A stretch of 64,000 bases of DNA from Bacillus nitratireducens (GCF_001884135.1 NZ_MAOC01000077.1:62001-126000), one strand, 5' to 3'. Shown: positions 1 through 8,418, counted from the first letter of the stretch. Notes: generated by a model not told the origin, from the sequence alone. Program-made: numbers and translations.

Positions 1-75
1 ATCATTTTCTAATGTTGGATAACAAGGTACAGAAACTCCAGCACTCCAAAACAACTTACCAGTCATAAGCTTCAT
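1..75 (-). CDS. 5' end of an unidentified gene, cut by the window edge
   Basis: An open frame starts at ATG 75-73 on the minus strand behind a good ribosome binding site (AGGAG, about 6 nt upstream) and runs off the left edge after 25 codons (starts MKLMTGKLFWSAG). The fragment is too short to assign a family. It lies downstream of the phaC terminator on the same strand, so it is probably a separate transcription unit. Confidence 0.5.
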   Translation of the reverse strand, partial: MKLMTGKLFWSAGVSVPCYPTLEND

Positions 76-130
76 AATTATACTCCTACAATGTATTTTT
101 CTCCTTCCTATGTTTCGTCATTTTCCATAA

Positions 131-161
131 AAAAATCCAACTAACATACGCTAGTTGGATT
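131..161 (-). terminator. Intrinsic terminator after phaC
   Basis: Ten-base inverted repeat AATCCAACTA / TAGTTGGATT (134-143 and 152-161) with a T-run on the minus strand just beyond it. It lies right after the phaC stop codon. Confidence 0.85.
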
Positions 162-169
162 TCTTCTCT

Positions 170-1255
170 TTAATTAGAACGATCTTCAAGCCAATTTCCA
201 ACCGTCGGATATGTTTGCTTTACAGCCGTTCCACCATACACAATAGACATATGTCCTGTCGGTAAACACACATACTGTTTATCCGTGCTAGAAATATGAT
301 CAAGTAAAGCCTCTACTTGACATGGCAGAGCAATATGATCACGTTTTGCGGAAATATTTAAGACATTCGCCTTAATATTTGCAAGGTCTACCTTTTGTCC
401 GCGAATAACGAGTTCACCCTTCACTAATTTATTATTTTGATAAAAATCACGAATCCATTGTCTATAAGATTCACCTGGGAACGGAATACCATCGCCTACC
501 CACTTTTGAACTAATTTCCAACTTTCGACGAAGCGCTCATTTTCTGAACGATCGACTAAAGCAACATATGGACCGACAAAGTTTGTAATTGGTTTTAACA
601 TCTTATTTCCGAAATCAATCATTTCTGGCGGAATATTTCCGAATGTATCAACCGCTTTATCTAAATTGAAATATTTCTCATCTAATAAAGGACCGTATAA
701 TCCTGTTTCAGAGAAATCAAAAGGACTTGTCATAAAAATCAAGTTACGAATTGGCATGTCCGGATGAAGCGCTGCATAAATAGATGTTAACGTTCCACCC
801 ATGCAATAACCAAGTAAAGAAATCTCGTCCGATTTTGCAGTTCTCATTACTTTTTTCACTGCTTTTGCAATATAATCGAACACGAAATCATCAAATTTCA
901 AATGACTATCTTCTAAACCAAATGTGCCCCAATCAAGCATATATACATCAAAACCACGATCTACTAAATATTCCACTAAACTATTTCCTGGAGTTAAATC
1001 CATAATATATGGTTTATTAATAAGAGCATATATTAATAAGATTGGAACTCGCTGCGTTTTTTCTTGTTTTGGAATGTAACGATACAGCTTCGTTTTATTC
1101 TTCGTCCAAATAACCTCTTTCGGTGTTAAACCAACTTGTGGTTCTGGTTCGCGTAATAAAATTTCGCTCGCTCTTTTCACACGACGATATGCTTTGCGAT
1201 ATTCTTCTGGGTACAACTCTAATTGCTTTTCCCATTCTGTTACGAATGTAGTCAT
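170..1255 (-). CDS. phaC: Class IV poly(3-hydroxyalkanoate) synthase, catalytic subunit PhaC
   Basis: This enzyme polymerises (R)-3-hydroxyacyl-CoA into polyhydroxyalkanoate on the granule surface. The 361-residue length fits the short class III/IV synthases. The alpha/beta-hydrolase lipase-like box GYCMGG places the nucleophilic Cys at residue 151, with Asp306 (AKRDH) and His335 (TGHMS) completing the triad, all seen in the sequence. Class IV enzymes need PhaR as second subunit, and phaR lies two genes upstream on the same strand. The ATG at 1255 has an AAAGGGGAT ribosome binding site. A hairpin separates it from phaB, so phaC may be partly uncoupled from phaRB transcription. Confidence 0.97.
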   Translation of the reverse strand: MTTFVTEWEKQLELYPEEYRKAYRRVKRASEILLREPEPQVGLTPKEVIWTKNKTKLYRYIPKQEKTQRVPILLIYALINKPYIMDLTPGNSLVEYLVDRGFDVYMLDWGTFGLEDSHLKFDDFVFDYIAKAVKKVMRTAKSDEISLLGYCMGGTLTSIYAALHPDMPIRNLIFMTSPFDFSETGLYGPLLDEKYFNLDKAVDTFGNIPPEMIDFGNKMLKPITNFVGPYVALVDRSENERFVESWKLVQKWVGDGIPFPGESYRQWIRDFYQNNKLVKGELVIRGQKVDLANIKANVLNISAKRDHIALPCQVEALLDHISSTDKQYVCLPTGHMSIVYGGTAVKQTYPTVGNWLEDRSN

Positions 1256-1290
1256 TTTTTTATCCCCTTTTCGGTCGATTTCTTTCTAAA

Positions 1291-1329
1291 AAAAGAAGTG
1301 CATTCCTGCTATGGATATGCACTTTTTTC
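1291..1329 (-). terminator. Terminator-like hairpin between phaB and phaC
   Basis: AAGTGCAT (1296-1303) pairs with ATGCACTT (1317-1324) and is flanked by an A-run on one side and a T-run on the other, so it could terminate in either direction. It sits inside the phaR-phaB-phaC unit and may attenuate phaC expression. Confidence 0.65.
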
Positions 1330-1337
1330 TTACTTCA

Positions 1338-2081
1338 TTACATGTATAATCCGCCGTTAATGTTTAATTGCTGACCAGTGATATACGCACCGTCACGGCA
1401 TAGGTATACTACACCTTTTGCAATTTCATCAGCTTGACCAAAACGTTTTTTCGGGATTTTCGCAACGATTTTTTGACGCACTTCTTCTGGTACTTCTGCT
1501 ACCATTTCAGTATCAATAAATCCTGGGCAAATTGCGTTTACAGTTACATTTGTTCTTGCAAGTTCTAACGCTAATGATTTTGTAAATCCTAACATACCTG
1601 CTTTTGCTGCTGAGTAGTTTGTTTGTCCAAATCCACCAGCTTGGCCAATAATAGAAGAAATACTAATGATTCTTCCTTCTTCTGCTTCCGATATGTATGG
1701 AAGTACCGCGCTTGTTGTATTAAATACACTGCTTAAGTTCACGTCAATTACGCGCTCCCAATCTTCACGATTTAACTTTTTGAATGTACGATCTCTTGTA
1801 ATACCAGCATTATTAACAAGAATGTCAACTTTACCAAAATGATTCACAGCTTCTTCTACAAGTCTGTTTGCATCTTCTACTTTAGAAACATCCGCTTGAA
1901 CTGCATAAACATCATGTCCTTCTTTTCCTAATTCATTTACTAAGTTTTCAGCTGCTTCTTTACTGCTGTTATAGTTAATAACTACTTTTGCTCCCTCTTC
2001 TGCTAATGCTACTGTAATTGCTTTTCCAATTCCTTTTGCCCCACCTGTTACGATTGCTACTTTGCCATTTAATTGAACCAT
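1338..2081 (-). CDS. phaB: Acetoacetyl-CoA reductase PhaB (SDR family)
   Basis: It reduces acetoacetyl-CoA to (R)-3-hydroxybutyryl-CoA, normally with NADPH, to supply monomer for PHA. The 247-residue protein is a classical short-chain dehydrogenase: the cofactor-binding TGGAKGIG motif is at about residues 12-19, NNAG at 90-93, and the catalytic Ser (142/143), Tyr156 and Lys160 (YSAAK) are present. It lies between phaR and phaC. The ATG has a strong AAGGGGGAA ribosome binding site. FabG-type ketoacyl-ACP reductases are close relatives, but the neighbours make PhaB the better call. Confidence 0.95.
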   Translation of the reverse strand: MVQLNGKVAIVTGGAKGIGKAITVALAEEGAKVVINYNSSKEAAENLVNELGKEGHDVYAVQADVSKVEDANRLVEEAVNHFGKVDILVNNAGITRDRTFKKLNREDWERVIDVNLSSVFNTTSAVLPYISEAEEGRIISISSIIGQAGGFGQTNYSAAKAGMLGFTKSLALELARTNVTVNAICPGFIDTEMVAEVPEEVRQKIVAKIPKKRFGQADEIAKGVVYLCRDGAYITGQQLNINGGLYM

Positions 2082-2233
2082 TTCTTTTCCCCCTTAAATG
2101 AATTTGTGAACGATTGTTATGAATCATTTTGGTACTCATACTAATTGAGTCCATATATTAATTATGTTTCGTTGTTTATACATGAAAAGAGATTCTCCCT
2201 CTCTCTTTTACACGTTATAAACAAACGCTTTTA

Positions 2234-2716
2234 TCATTTTTTATTTTCTGGTTTATTTACAGGCTTTACTTCTTCTTTTACAGGTACTTGTAGTTTAGCT
2301 AGTACTGCATTTTGCTTTTCTAGCAATTCTAAAATTTGATCAACTTTCGTTTCTAACGTGCGCATATCTTGTTTTACTTTCGTAACATCACGCTTTAATG
2401 TAGGAGCTTGTCCTAATGAATCCACTTTCTCTTCTAAAATTTCCTCGATGTTATCAACTTTATTTTCTAAGTTAATAACAAGCGTAGCTACTCTAGCGAT
2501 ATCCTCTCTCGTCGGCACATTCACCTGTTCTAAATAATTTTTTGTCGTATCATTTAATGCTTTTTGATAAAACAAATTCAAATCTAGAACGCTGCCCATC
2601 CAAGCAGAATATTCTTCTGTTTTAATTGTTTCATTGAGCGCTTTTCCCCAAAATGTTTCGGTTTGTTCATAAGCATTTTTCCATGCTTGCAATGGATCGA
2701 ATTTTTGATCAATCAC
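2234..2716 (-). CDS. phaR: Class IV PHA synthase regulatory subunit PhaR
   Basis: PhaR partners PhaC to form the active class IV synthase; the phaRBC order is typical of Bacillus. I chose the GTG start at 2716 (protein begins MIDQKFDPLQAW, 160 residues), because it follows a GGGAG ribosome binding site; a longer frame from 2764 lacks one. The C-terminal half (about residues 75-145) is rich in heptad-like charged and hydrophobic residues, which suggests a coiled coil, and it ends in a Lys/Glu/Pro-rich tail. It is divergent from phaQ. Confidence 0.9.
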   Translation of the reverse strand: MIDQKFDPLQAWKNAYEQTETFWGKALNETIKTEEYSAWMGSVLDLNLFYQKALNDTTKNYLEQVNVPTREDIARVATLVINLENKVDNIEEILEEKVDSLGQAPTLKRDVTKVKQDMRTLETKVDQILELLEKQNAVLAKLQVPVKEEVKPVNKPENKK

Positions 2717-2832
2717 TTCGACTACACTCCCTTTTTCGTTTTTGAAACAATTCAACCTATTCACTATTTTCTAATATTCCGAATAAAACTTCAAGTATAT
2801 ATTTTATTTTTCTTTATTTTCTAACAAATGTA

Positions 2833-2861
2833 TTGACATTAAAAACAGATAGGTGTAAATT
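2833..2861 (+). promoter_or_regulatory. Sigma-A-type promoter for phaQ-phaP-phaJ
   Basis: TTGACA at 2833-2838, a 17 bp spacer and TAAATT at 2856-2861, upstream of the phaQ ribosome binding site. The -35 is perfect and the -10 is 4/6. Confidence 0.6.
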
Positions 2862-2914
2862 GCACTTATAAGCAAAAAATTCCATCTAACTGATTCATGA
2901 GGTGATGCACAATC

Positions 2915-3367
2915 ATGCTACATAATGAACCAGAACACCCAGAAAGTTTGGAAAAAAACCAAGCGAAACAACCAAACTCCATGCCAAAAAACTTCTTAGT
3001 TCCTTTCTTACTTCTCTGTCTAAAAGACTGGAGTCTTCATGGTTACAAACTTATTCAAATGCTAATGGACATCGGCTTTTCTTCTGTTGACCAAGGTAAT
3101 GTGTATAGGACACTACGCAAATTAGAAAAAGAAAATCTTATTTCTTCTACTTGGGATACAAGCGAAGGCGGGCCAGCGAAACGAATTTATTCTTTAACAG
3201 AATATGGAGAGCAATATTTAACAACATGTGCGACTTCTTTTGAACATTATCAAAATATGTTGCGGACGTTTTTCACGTTATACACCAATGCATTCTTTCC
3301 ATTTTCTACTTCTCCAGAAAAGGATGAAAAGGATTCTTCATCTTCACCTGGTGGTACAGCAGAGTAA
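2915..3367 (+). CDS. phaQ: PhaQ, PadR-family repressor of phasin expression
   Basis: PhaQ is a DNA-binding repressor of the phaQP operon that responds to PHA (established in B. megaterium). The 150-residue protein has a PadR-type winged helix: the region around residues 30-95 contains LKDWSLHGYKLIQML, VDQGNVYRTLRKLEKE and the wing GGPAKRIYSLTEYGEQYL. The N-terminal tail is polar and the C terminus is Ser-rich. The ATG follows GAGGTGATG. It is divergent from phaR and 42 bp upstream of phaP. Confidence 0.92.
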   Translation: MLHNEPEHPESLEKNQAKQPNSMPKNFLVPFLLLCLKDWSLHGYKLIQMLMDIGFSSVDQGNVYRTLRKLEKENLISSTWDTSEGGPAKRIYSLTEYGEQYLTTCATSFEHYQNMLRTFFTLYTNAFFPFSTSPEKDEKDSSSSPGGTAE

Positions 3368-3409
3368 TCTGCGTTCACAATATGCAAAAAAACATTTGGA
3401 GGTCAAACA

Positions 3410-3934
3410 ATGGAAACTAAGCCATACGAATTAGTCGATGCATTTTGGAAAAACTGGTCTCAATCTCTTTCCCTCTTCTCTTCAGCTGGGAAACAATTAG
3501 AGCAACTTACTTTAGAAACGTTAAAACAACAACAAGACGCTTTGCATAAATTAACATCAGGAGTAGATGAACTAGAAAAAGAACTACATCAATTCACTGC
3601 TCAGTTCAATAACCAATATACGGATTACGTGAAGCAATTAACTGGAAACTCCTTAAATGATCAAATTAACGAGTGGCAAGAAAAATGGAATGAGCTTTCT
3701 ACTCAAATGCACCAACTTACTGTTTCTCCTACGAAAACATCTTTGTCTATTCTTACTCAAACTAGCGGTCAATTTGAAGAAACAACAAAACACTTTATCG
3801 AACAACAACAATCGCAACGTGAAGAGGTTCAAAAACAGTTAGAAGTTTTTTTGGGAGAGTTCAAGTCCAAACAACTAGAACTCGCAAAGCAGTTCGAGGA
3901 AAACTCAAAAAATTTATTTACTTCCATCAAGTAA
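3410..3934 (+). CDS. phaP: Phasin PhaP, PHA granule surface protein
   Basis: Phasins coat PHA granules and control their number and size. The 174-residue product is polar and helical, very rich in Gln, Glu, Lys and Leu, with no transmembrane segment and long coiled-coil-like stretches from about residue 60 to the C terminus. The ATG is preceded by TTGGAGG. Sequence alone would only say phasin-like; its place between phaQ and phaJ makes the call firm. Confidence 0.9.
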   Translation: METKPYELVDAFWKNWSQSLSLFSSAGKQLEQLTLETLKQQQDALHKLTSGVDELEKELHQFTAQFNNQYTDYVKQLTGNSLNDQINEWQEKWNELSTQMHQLTVSPTKTSLSILTQTSGQFEETTKHFIEQQQSQREEVQKQLEVFLGEFKSKQLELAKQFEENSKNLFTSIK

Positions 3935-4035
3935 GAAAAATGTGGCAACTAACTGCAGCACAAACAAAACTCTTTCTTCCTCCTACTACATCAAGATGGC
4001 TTACATTTTTCGATATGGAAAAGAAGGAGGACAAA

Positions 4036-4479
4036 ATGAATCCATTTCAAGAAGCACAAACTGTTCCGGAGCTTCGTTACGATGAGATTCAAGTCGGTGA
4101 TCAAGCATCACTAACAAAAAAAATTACGGATGAGGACGTTATCAATTTCGCAAAATTGACTGGAGATGTAAATCCTATTCATATTCTAGACTCTTTTGCA
4201 AAAACGACAATGTTCAAAGAACGTATTGCTCATGGCATGCTCGTTTCAAGTTTTATTTCTACCATTCTTGGAACGAAACTCCCGGGCAAAAATACGATTT
4301 ATTTATCTCAAAACGTTTCATTCCGTGCTCCTGTCAAAATCGGTGATACACTTCGCGTTGTGGCAGAAGTTATAAAAAAACGTGACGATAAAAAAATCAT
4401 TACGCTGCAAACAAACATATATAATCAATCCGATGATATTGTCGTGGAAGGTACAGCGACAATACTGAAAAAAGAGTAG
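4036..4479 (+). CDS. phaJ: (R)-specific enoyl-CoA hydratase PhaJ (MaoC family)
   Basis: It hydrates trans-2-enoyl-CoA from beta-oxidation to (R)-3-hydroxyacyl-CoA, linking fatty acid breakdown to PHA. The hydratase-2 signature is present: Asp44 and His49 in GDVNPIH, followed by the AHGML glycine. I set the start at 4036, because AAGGAGG precedes this ATG; a frame open from 3940 adds 32 residues without support. The 147-residue length matches single-hotdog PhaJ enzymes. A strong terminator overlaps the stop. Confidence 0.92.
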   Translation: MNPFQEAQTVPELRYDEIQVGDQASLTKKITDEDVINFAKLTGDVNPIHILDSFAKTTMFKERIAHGMLVSSFISTILGTKLPGKNTIYLSQNVSFRAPVKIGDTLRVVAEVIKKRDDKKIITLQTNIYNQSDDIVVEGTATILKKE

Positions 4480-4500
4480 CAAATTTGCTACTCTTTTTTT
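4471..4500 (+). terminator. Intrinsic terminator after phaJ
   Basis: AAGAGTAGC / GCTACTCTT inverted repeat followed by a run of eight T residues; the first arm includes the last phaJ codons. Confidence 0.9.
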
Positions 4501-4572
4501 CTATCCAAGAACTTCTAAACACACCGATTACTTCCGTGTATGAGCACGTCGTTTCCACATAAAATAACGGTA

Positions 4573-4601
4573 CCAGTTCAGATAGTACTTAGCTGAACTG
4601 G
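4573..4601 (+). repeat. Leader hairpin upstream of the spore protein gene
   Basis: Perfect 9 bp inverted repeat CCAGTTCAG (4573-4581) and CTGAACTGG (4593-4601) with an 11 nt loop, ending 25 nt before the start codon. It has no T-run, so it is not an intrinsic terminator. A sigma-G-like CATAAAATA box lies upstream at about 4556. Confidence 0.6.
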
Positions 4602-4626
4602 ACTACTCATAAGGATGTGTATCAAC

Positions 4627-4812
4627 ATGGTAAAAACAAACAAATTACTAGTTCCAGGTGCAGAACAAGCGCTTGAACAATTTAAATATGAAATTGCGCA
4701 AGAATTTGGTGTAAGCTTAGGGTCTAACACAGCATCTCGTTCTAACGGCTCAGTTGGCGGTGAAGTAACAAAACGTCTTGTTGCTTTAGCTCAACAACAA
4801 TTACGCGGATAA
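4627..4812 (+). CDS. Alpha/beta-type small acid-soluble spore protein (SASP)
   Basis: These proteins saturate spore DNA, shift it toward an A-like form and protect it from UV and heat; they are degraded by GPR protease at germination. The 61-residue product ([20 protein letters not shown]) carries the hallmark core: the YEIAQEFG region where GPR cuts, the GxxTxRxNG-like [14 protein letters not shown] and the [10 protein letters not shown] terminus. I start at 4627 where homology begins; an in-frame ATG four codons earlier is less well spaced from AAGGATG. It is probably under sigma-G control. Confidence 0.95.
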   Translation: MVKTNKLLVPGAEQALEQFKYEIAQEFGVSLGSNTASRSNGSVGGEVTKRLVALAQQQLRG

Positions 4813-4830
4813 TTATATAACATATGGCTT

Positions 4831-4862
4831 AGAGGCAGATATTCTCTGCCTCTTTCTTTTTT
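4831..4862 (+). terminator. Terminator after the SASP gene
   Basis: GAGGCAGA / TCTGCCTC stem (4832-4839 and 4845-4852) followed by TTTCTTTTTT. Confidence 0.88.
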
Positions 4863-4925
4863 AACATACATAATAGTTCTTCTTCACATACTAGTAAGAG
4901 CAAATTGAAAGGAACGATATGTGAC

Positions 4926-6245
4926 ATGAAACGGATTAACATTAGCATGAGCCCTCCCCGTGTTCTTACTTTATCTTTTATTACGCTATCAATTATTGGT
5001 ACATGCTTATTAAAATTGCCAATTGCTACAACAACATCTATTTCATGGCTCGATGCCTTATTTACAACGGTTTCTGCTTGTACGGTTACAGGACTTGGTG
5101 TTGTGGACACTGGAAAAGTATTTACCTTATTTGGTCAATGTGTAATTTTAACACTTATACAAGTTGGCGGCCTTGGCATTATGAGCTTTGCTGTTTTAAT
5201 TGCAATTATGCTCGGCAGAAAAATTGGTCTTCAAAACAGAATTTTATTACAACAAGCATTAAACCAAACAAATGTCGGTGGAATCATTCGTCTTGCAAAA
5301 GCATTATTTTTATTTTCTTTTGCTGTAGAATGTATCGCTACTTTACTTCTCTCTTTTGAATGGGTACCAAAATACGGAATTGCCAAAGGTATATATTATA
5401 GCTTTTTTCATTCGATCTCTGCCTTTAACAATGCTGGCTTTTCTATATGGAGCGATAATTTAATGTCCCACTCTCATAGCGTTCTCGTCAATCTTGTTAT
5501 TTCTTCTCTCATTATTTTAGGGGGAATTGGTTTTACAGTGATCGTAGATATAAAAAGAAAGAAAAACTTTAAAAACCTTACTTTGCACTCAAAACTTATG
5601 CTCTCTTCTACTCTAATCGTCAATATTATTGCTACAGCTTTTATTTTTATATTCGAGTTTCATAATTCAATTTCCATGAGAGGTTTTACCCCCTTTGAAG
5701 AAGGTATGGCTGCTTATTTTCAAGCGATTTCGACGCGTACTGCCGGGTTTAATACTGTTGATATCTCTGCATTATCAAAACCTTCCCTTTTATTAATGAT
5801 GCTTCTTATGTTTATTGGTGCTGGCAGTGCTTCAACTGGTGGTGGGATTAAGTTAACAACTTTTTTAATTATGTTTTTAGGCGTATTTAAATTTTTGCAT
5901 GAACAAGATGATATTGTCGTGTTTAAAAAATCCATTAAAGATACGCTCATTGTCAAATCTTTAACGATCACCATTATTTCAATTTCGTTTATTTTTCTTT
6001 CTATTTTAATTTTAAGCATCACTGAACGAGTTCCTTTATTAATGAGTGCTTTTGAAGTATTTTCAGCATTTGGAACTGTCGGCCTTAGCATGAATTTGAC
6101 GCCACACTTAACAATCATCGGCAAAACAATTATTATCTTTATGATGTTTTTTGGAAAGATGGGGCCTTTAACATTAGCCTTTTCATTTGCCCGCAAAAAA
6201 CAAAGAAGAATAAAATATCCAAACGAAGATATTTTAACAGGTTGA
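4926..6245 (+). CDS. TrkH/KtrB-family potassium (or sodium/potassium) transporter subunit
   Basis: The membrane channel subunit of a Ktr potassium uptake system; it works with a cytosolic RCK subunit (KtrA/KtrC) that is not encoded nearby. The 439-residue protein shows the four-repeat pore architecture, with filter-loop glycines in TVTGLGVVDT, NAGFSIWS, TRTAGFNT and FGTVGLSMN, and about eight membrane segments plus pore helices. I chose the ATG at 4926; the ribosome binding site GAAAGGA is about 12 nt upstream, so the TTG at 4905 cannot be fully excluded. KtrB and KtrD cannot be told apart from this context. Confidence 0.9.
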   Translation: MKRINISMSPPRVLTLSFITLSIIGTCLLKLPIATTTSISWLDALFTTVSACTVTGLGVVDTGKVFTLFGQCVILTLIQVGGLGIMSFAVLIAIMLGRKIGLQNRILLQQALNQTNVGGIIRLAKALFLFSFAVECIATLLLSFEWVPKYGIAKGIYYSFFHSISAFNNAGFSIWSDNLMSHSHSVLVNLVISSLIILGGIGFTVIVDIKRKKNFKNLTLHSKLMLSSTLIVNIIATAFIFIFEFHNSISMRGFTPFEEGMAAYFQAISTRTAGFNTVDISALSKPSLLLMMLLMFIGAGSASTGGGIKLTTFLIMFLGVFKFLHEQDDIVVFKKSIKDTLIVKSLTITIISISFIFLSILILSITERVPLLMSAFEVFSAFGTVGLSMNLTPHLTIIGKTIIIFMMFFGKMGPLTLAFSFARKKQRRIKYPNEDILTG

Positions 6246-6270
6246 CAACCGTATAAATTATCCATATAAT
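6242..6270 (+). promoter_or_regulatory. Perfect-consensus sigma-A promoter for the manganese riboswitch/terC unit
   Basis: TTGACA (6242-6247), a 17 bp spacer and TATAAT (6265-6270), with no mismatch to consensus. The TGA stop codon of the upstream potassium transporter gene lies inside the -35 box. A perfect promoter fits a gene controlled afterwards by riboswitch termination. Confidence 0.88.
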
Positions 6271-6292
6271 GAGAATACAATAGCATATCTCC

Positions 6293-6432
6293 AAAGGGGA
6301 GTAGCGTCCAAGAATTATTTCTTGGAAACAAAGTCGTCATTACGTAGAACTTAGTTCTTCCGGCTTTGTTGGCATTTTCATTACATATGTCTAGCAAGAC
6401 CTTTGCCTATCAACGGCAGAGGTCTTTTTTGT
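6293..6432 (+). ncRNA. yybP-ykoY manganese riboswitch with expression-platform terminator
   Basis: The leader has the landmark pieces of the yybP-ykoY family in order: AAAGGGGAGTAGCG (from about 6293), GTCGTCATTACG (from about 6333), CCGGCTTTGTTGGC (about 6360-6373) and GCAAGACCTTTGCC (from about 6395). The last pairs with GGCAGAGGTCTT and runs into T6 (6396-6432), forming a terminator. Members of this class sense Mn(II) and turn on manganese exporters; the downstream gene is a TerC-family protein, as expected. Confidence 0.9.
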
Positions 6433-6537
6433 TTTTACCAATTCCTTCCACCGTTGATGCGCAGGAGTATGGGGAAACTAAACAATGTGGAACTTCTTCA
6501 CTTGTTTAGTATTTATAGAAATGAGAGGAGAATGTAC

Positions 6538-7332
6538 ATGGATGTATCATTATTATTGGAGTATGGTTGGGTATTACTCATCCTAATTGCACTAGAGGGG
6601 ATTTTAGCTGCTGATAACGCTCTCGTTCTCGCAATTATGGTAAAACATTTACCAGAAGAAAAACGTAAAAAAGCACTATTTTATGGATTAGCGGGGGCAT
6701 TTGTTTTCCGATTCGGATCATTATTTATGATTTCGTTCCTAGTCGATGTATGGCAAGTGCAAGCAATCGGTGCCATTTACCTTATGTTTATCGCTGGTAA
6801 TCACTTATTTAAAACGTATGTTAAAAAGAATACGGATGAAGACACAGCAGAAAAAGAAGCAAAGAAAAAACAAGAGAACTTTTGGTGGACTGTATTTAAA
6901 GTCGAGGTTGCTGATATTGCCTTCGCAGTTGATTCAATTTTAGCTGCTGTTGCATTAGCAATGACTTTACCAAAAACAGGATTAGGTACAATTGGTAGTC
7001 TTGATACTGGGCAATTCGTTGTTATCTTTGTAGGTGGACTTATCGGATTAATCATTATGCGATTTGCAGCAACTGCTTTCGTACAAATATTAAAACGTAA
7101 GCCAGGACTTGAAACTGCAGCATTCTTAATTGTAGGTTGGGTTGGTGTGAAGTTAGCAATCTATACATTAGCACACCCTGCATTAAATGTAATTCCACAT
7201 TCATTCCCAGAATCTACTCCGTGGAAACTTACATTCTGGATTGTATTAGTTGGAATCGCAGTTGGCGGTTGGTTCTTCTCGAAAGAAGTAGAAGTAAAAG
7301 TAGAAAAGAATTTAGACGAAAAAGCGCTGTAA
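6538..7332 (+). CDS. ykoY: TerC-family integral membrane protein, YkoY-like manganese exporter
   Basis: TerC-family proteins such as B. subtilis YkoY (MeeY) export manganese, some of it to metallate exoenzymes. The 264-residue protein has seven or so membrane segments and the conserved acidic residues in LEGILAADNALVLA near the N terminus and ADIAFAVDSILA in the middle. A charged Lys/Glu loop lies at about residues 95-120. The ATG at 6538 follows GAGGAG with 7 nt spacing; a closer ATG at 6532 is too near. The manganese riboswitch just upstream strongly supports the metal assignment. Confidence 0.92.
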   Translation: MDVSLLLEYGWVLLILIALEGILAADNALVLAIMVKHLPEEKRKKALFYGLAGAFVFRFGSLFMISFLVDVWQVQAIGAIYLMFIAGNHLFKTYVKKNTDEDTAEKEAKKKQENFWWTVFKVEVADIAFAVDSILAAVALAMTLPKTGLGTIGSLDTGQFVVIFVGGLIGLIIMRFAATAFVQILKRKPGLETAAFLIVGWVGVKLAIYTLAHPALNVIPHSFPESTPWKLTFWIVLVGIAVGGWFFSKEVEVKVEKNLDEKAL

Positions 7333-7346
7333 TTACAGCGCTTTTT
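7321..7346 (+). terminator. Terminator at the 3' end of the TerC gene
   Basis: AAAGCGCTGTAATTACAGCG forms a perfect stem that spans the stop codon and runs into CTTTTTC. Confidence 0.88.
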
Positions 7347-7537
7347 CTTTTTTGCTTCAATTCCCTCTCTATTTTTAGAAAAAATTCCATTATACTACCT
7401 TTTGTAACCGCTTTCTTAATGTATGTATGTCCTTTTTGTGAAACATTGCACAAACTTATTGAAACTATGAACAATTCCATGTACTTTATTCATATAAGGA
7501 GTATTTATAGATGATGTACTAAAGGAGCGTATTACTC

Positions 7538-8389
7538 ATGCTAGAACAAGGATTAGATTATGTTGTCAAACTGGCTAAGAGCAAAAAGCAAATGCTAGAT
7601 ACAAGTCCAATGCAATATTTCATTCGTGCGGCACTTGCGGGTATTTATATCGGTTTTATTATTGTACTATGTTTTAAATTAGGTAACTTTTTTCACATTG
7701 CAGATTCACCAGCAACTTATTTAGCTGCTTCTATGTTTTTCGGAATTGCTCTCGTACTTATTATATATGGCGGCGCTGAATTATTTACTGGCAATACAAT
7801 GTACTTCACAGTAGCAACTTTAAGAAAAGAAACAACTATTTCTGATACACTTCGCAACTGGGTTGCTTGTTATGCAGGTAACTTAGCTGGTGCTTTATTC
7901 TTTGCCTTACTATTTTACGCAACTGGAATTTTCGAAGCAATTGATCACAGTCATTTAATGAATAAAGTCGTTGAAGGAAAGATGAATACACCTACAATGC
8001 AATTATTCTTTAAAGCAATTTTATGTAACTGGCTTGTCTGCCTTGCCTGCTTCTTACCTTCTCAAGTTAAAGGTGATACAGCAAAAATAATGGTTATGAT
8101 GCTACTTGTTTTCACATTCTTCTTATCTGGTTACGAGCATAGCATTGCAAACTTATCACTCTTTGCACTATCTTTAGTTTCACCACATCCTGAAACAATT
8201 TCTTTTTCAGGTGCTATTCATAACTTAATTCCAGTTACAATCGGTAACATTATTGGTGGGTCCGTATTTGTCGGTATGGTATACCACTACGTAACAAAGA
8301 AAGCACCTGTTGTTGAACAAGAAGAAACTGAATTAGTCGCAGCTCAAACAGAGGAAATCATACCTTTACAGGCACATATGAAACATTAA
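7538..8389 (+). CDS. Formate/nitrite transporter (FNT) family channel
   Basis: FNT channels pass small monovalent anions such as formate, nitrite or hydrosulfide across the membrane as pentamers. The 283-residue protein shows six hydrophobic segments, the signature GGAELFTGN after the third, and CYAGNLAGA plus the IPVTIGNIIGG half-repeat near the C terminus. The substrate cannot be told from sequence; the nearest neighbours give no clue. The ATG follows AAAGGAG. It is monocistronic with its own terminator. Confidence 0.9.
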   Translation: MLEQGLDYVVKLAKSKKQMLDTSPMQYFIRAALAGIYIGFIIVLCFKLGNFFHIADSPATYLAASMFFGIALVLIIYGGAELFTGNTMYFTVATLRKETTISDTLRNWVACYAGNLAGALFFALLFYATGIFEAIDHSHLMNKVVEGKMNTPTMQLFFKAILCNWLVCLACFLPSQVKGDTAKIMVMMLLVFTFFLSGYEHSIANLSLFALSLVSPHPETISFSGAIHNLIPVTIGNIIGGSVFVGMVYHYVTKKAPVVEQEETELVAAQTEEIIPLQAHMKH

Positions 8390-8418
8390 AAACTCCAAAG
8401 TTTTACTTTGGAGTTTTT
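8387..8418 (+). terminator. Bidirectional terminator between FNT gene and cREC gene
   Basis: AAAACTCCAAAGT pairs with ACTTTGGAGTTTT between convergent genes; A/T tracts on both sides allow function in both directions. Confidence 0.85.

Noticed and set aside
4862-4925. c-di-AMP riboswitch before the potassium transporter
   Set aside because: The gap after the upstream terminator is about 65 bp, too short for the ydaO-type element, and no motif is visible.
5720-6397. Minus-strand frame of 225 codons
   Set aside because: Shadow of the potassium transporter gene; it also covers the riboswitch region and lacks a start signal.
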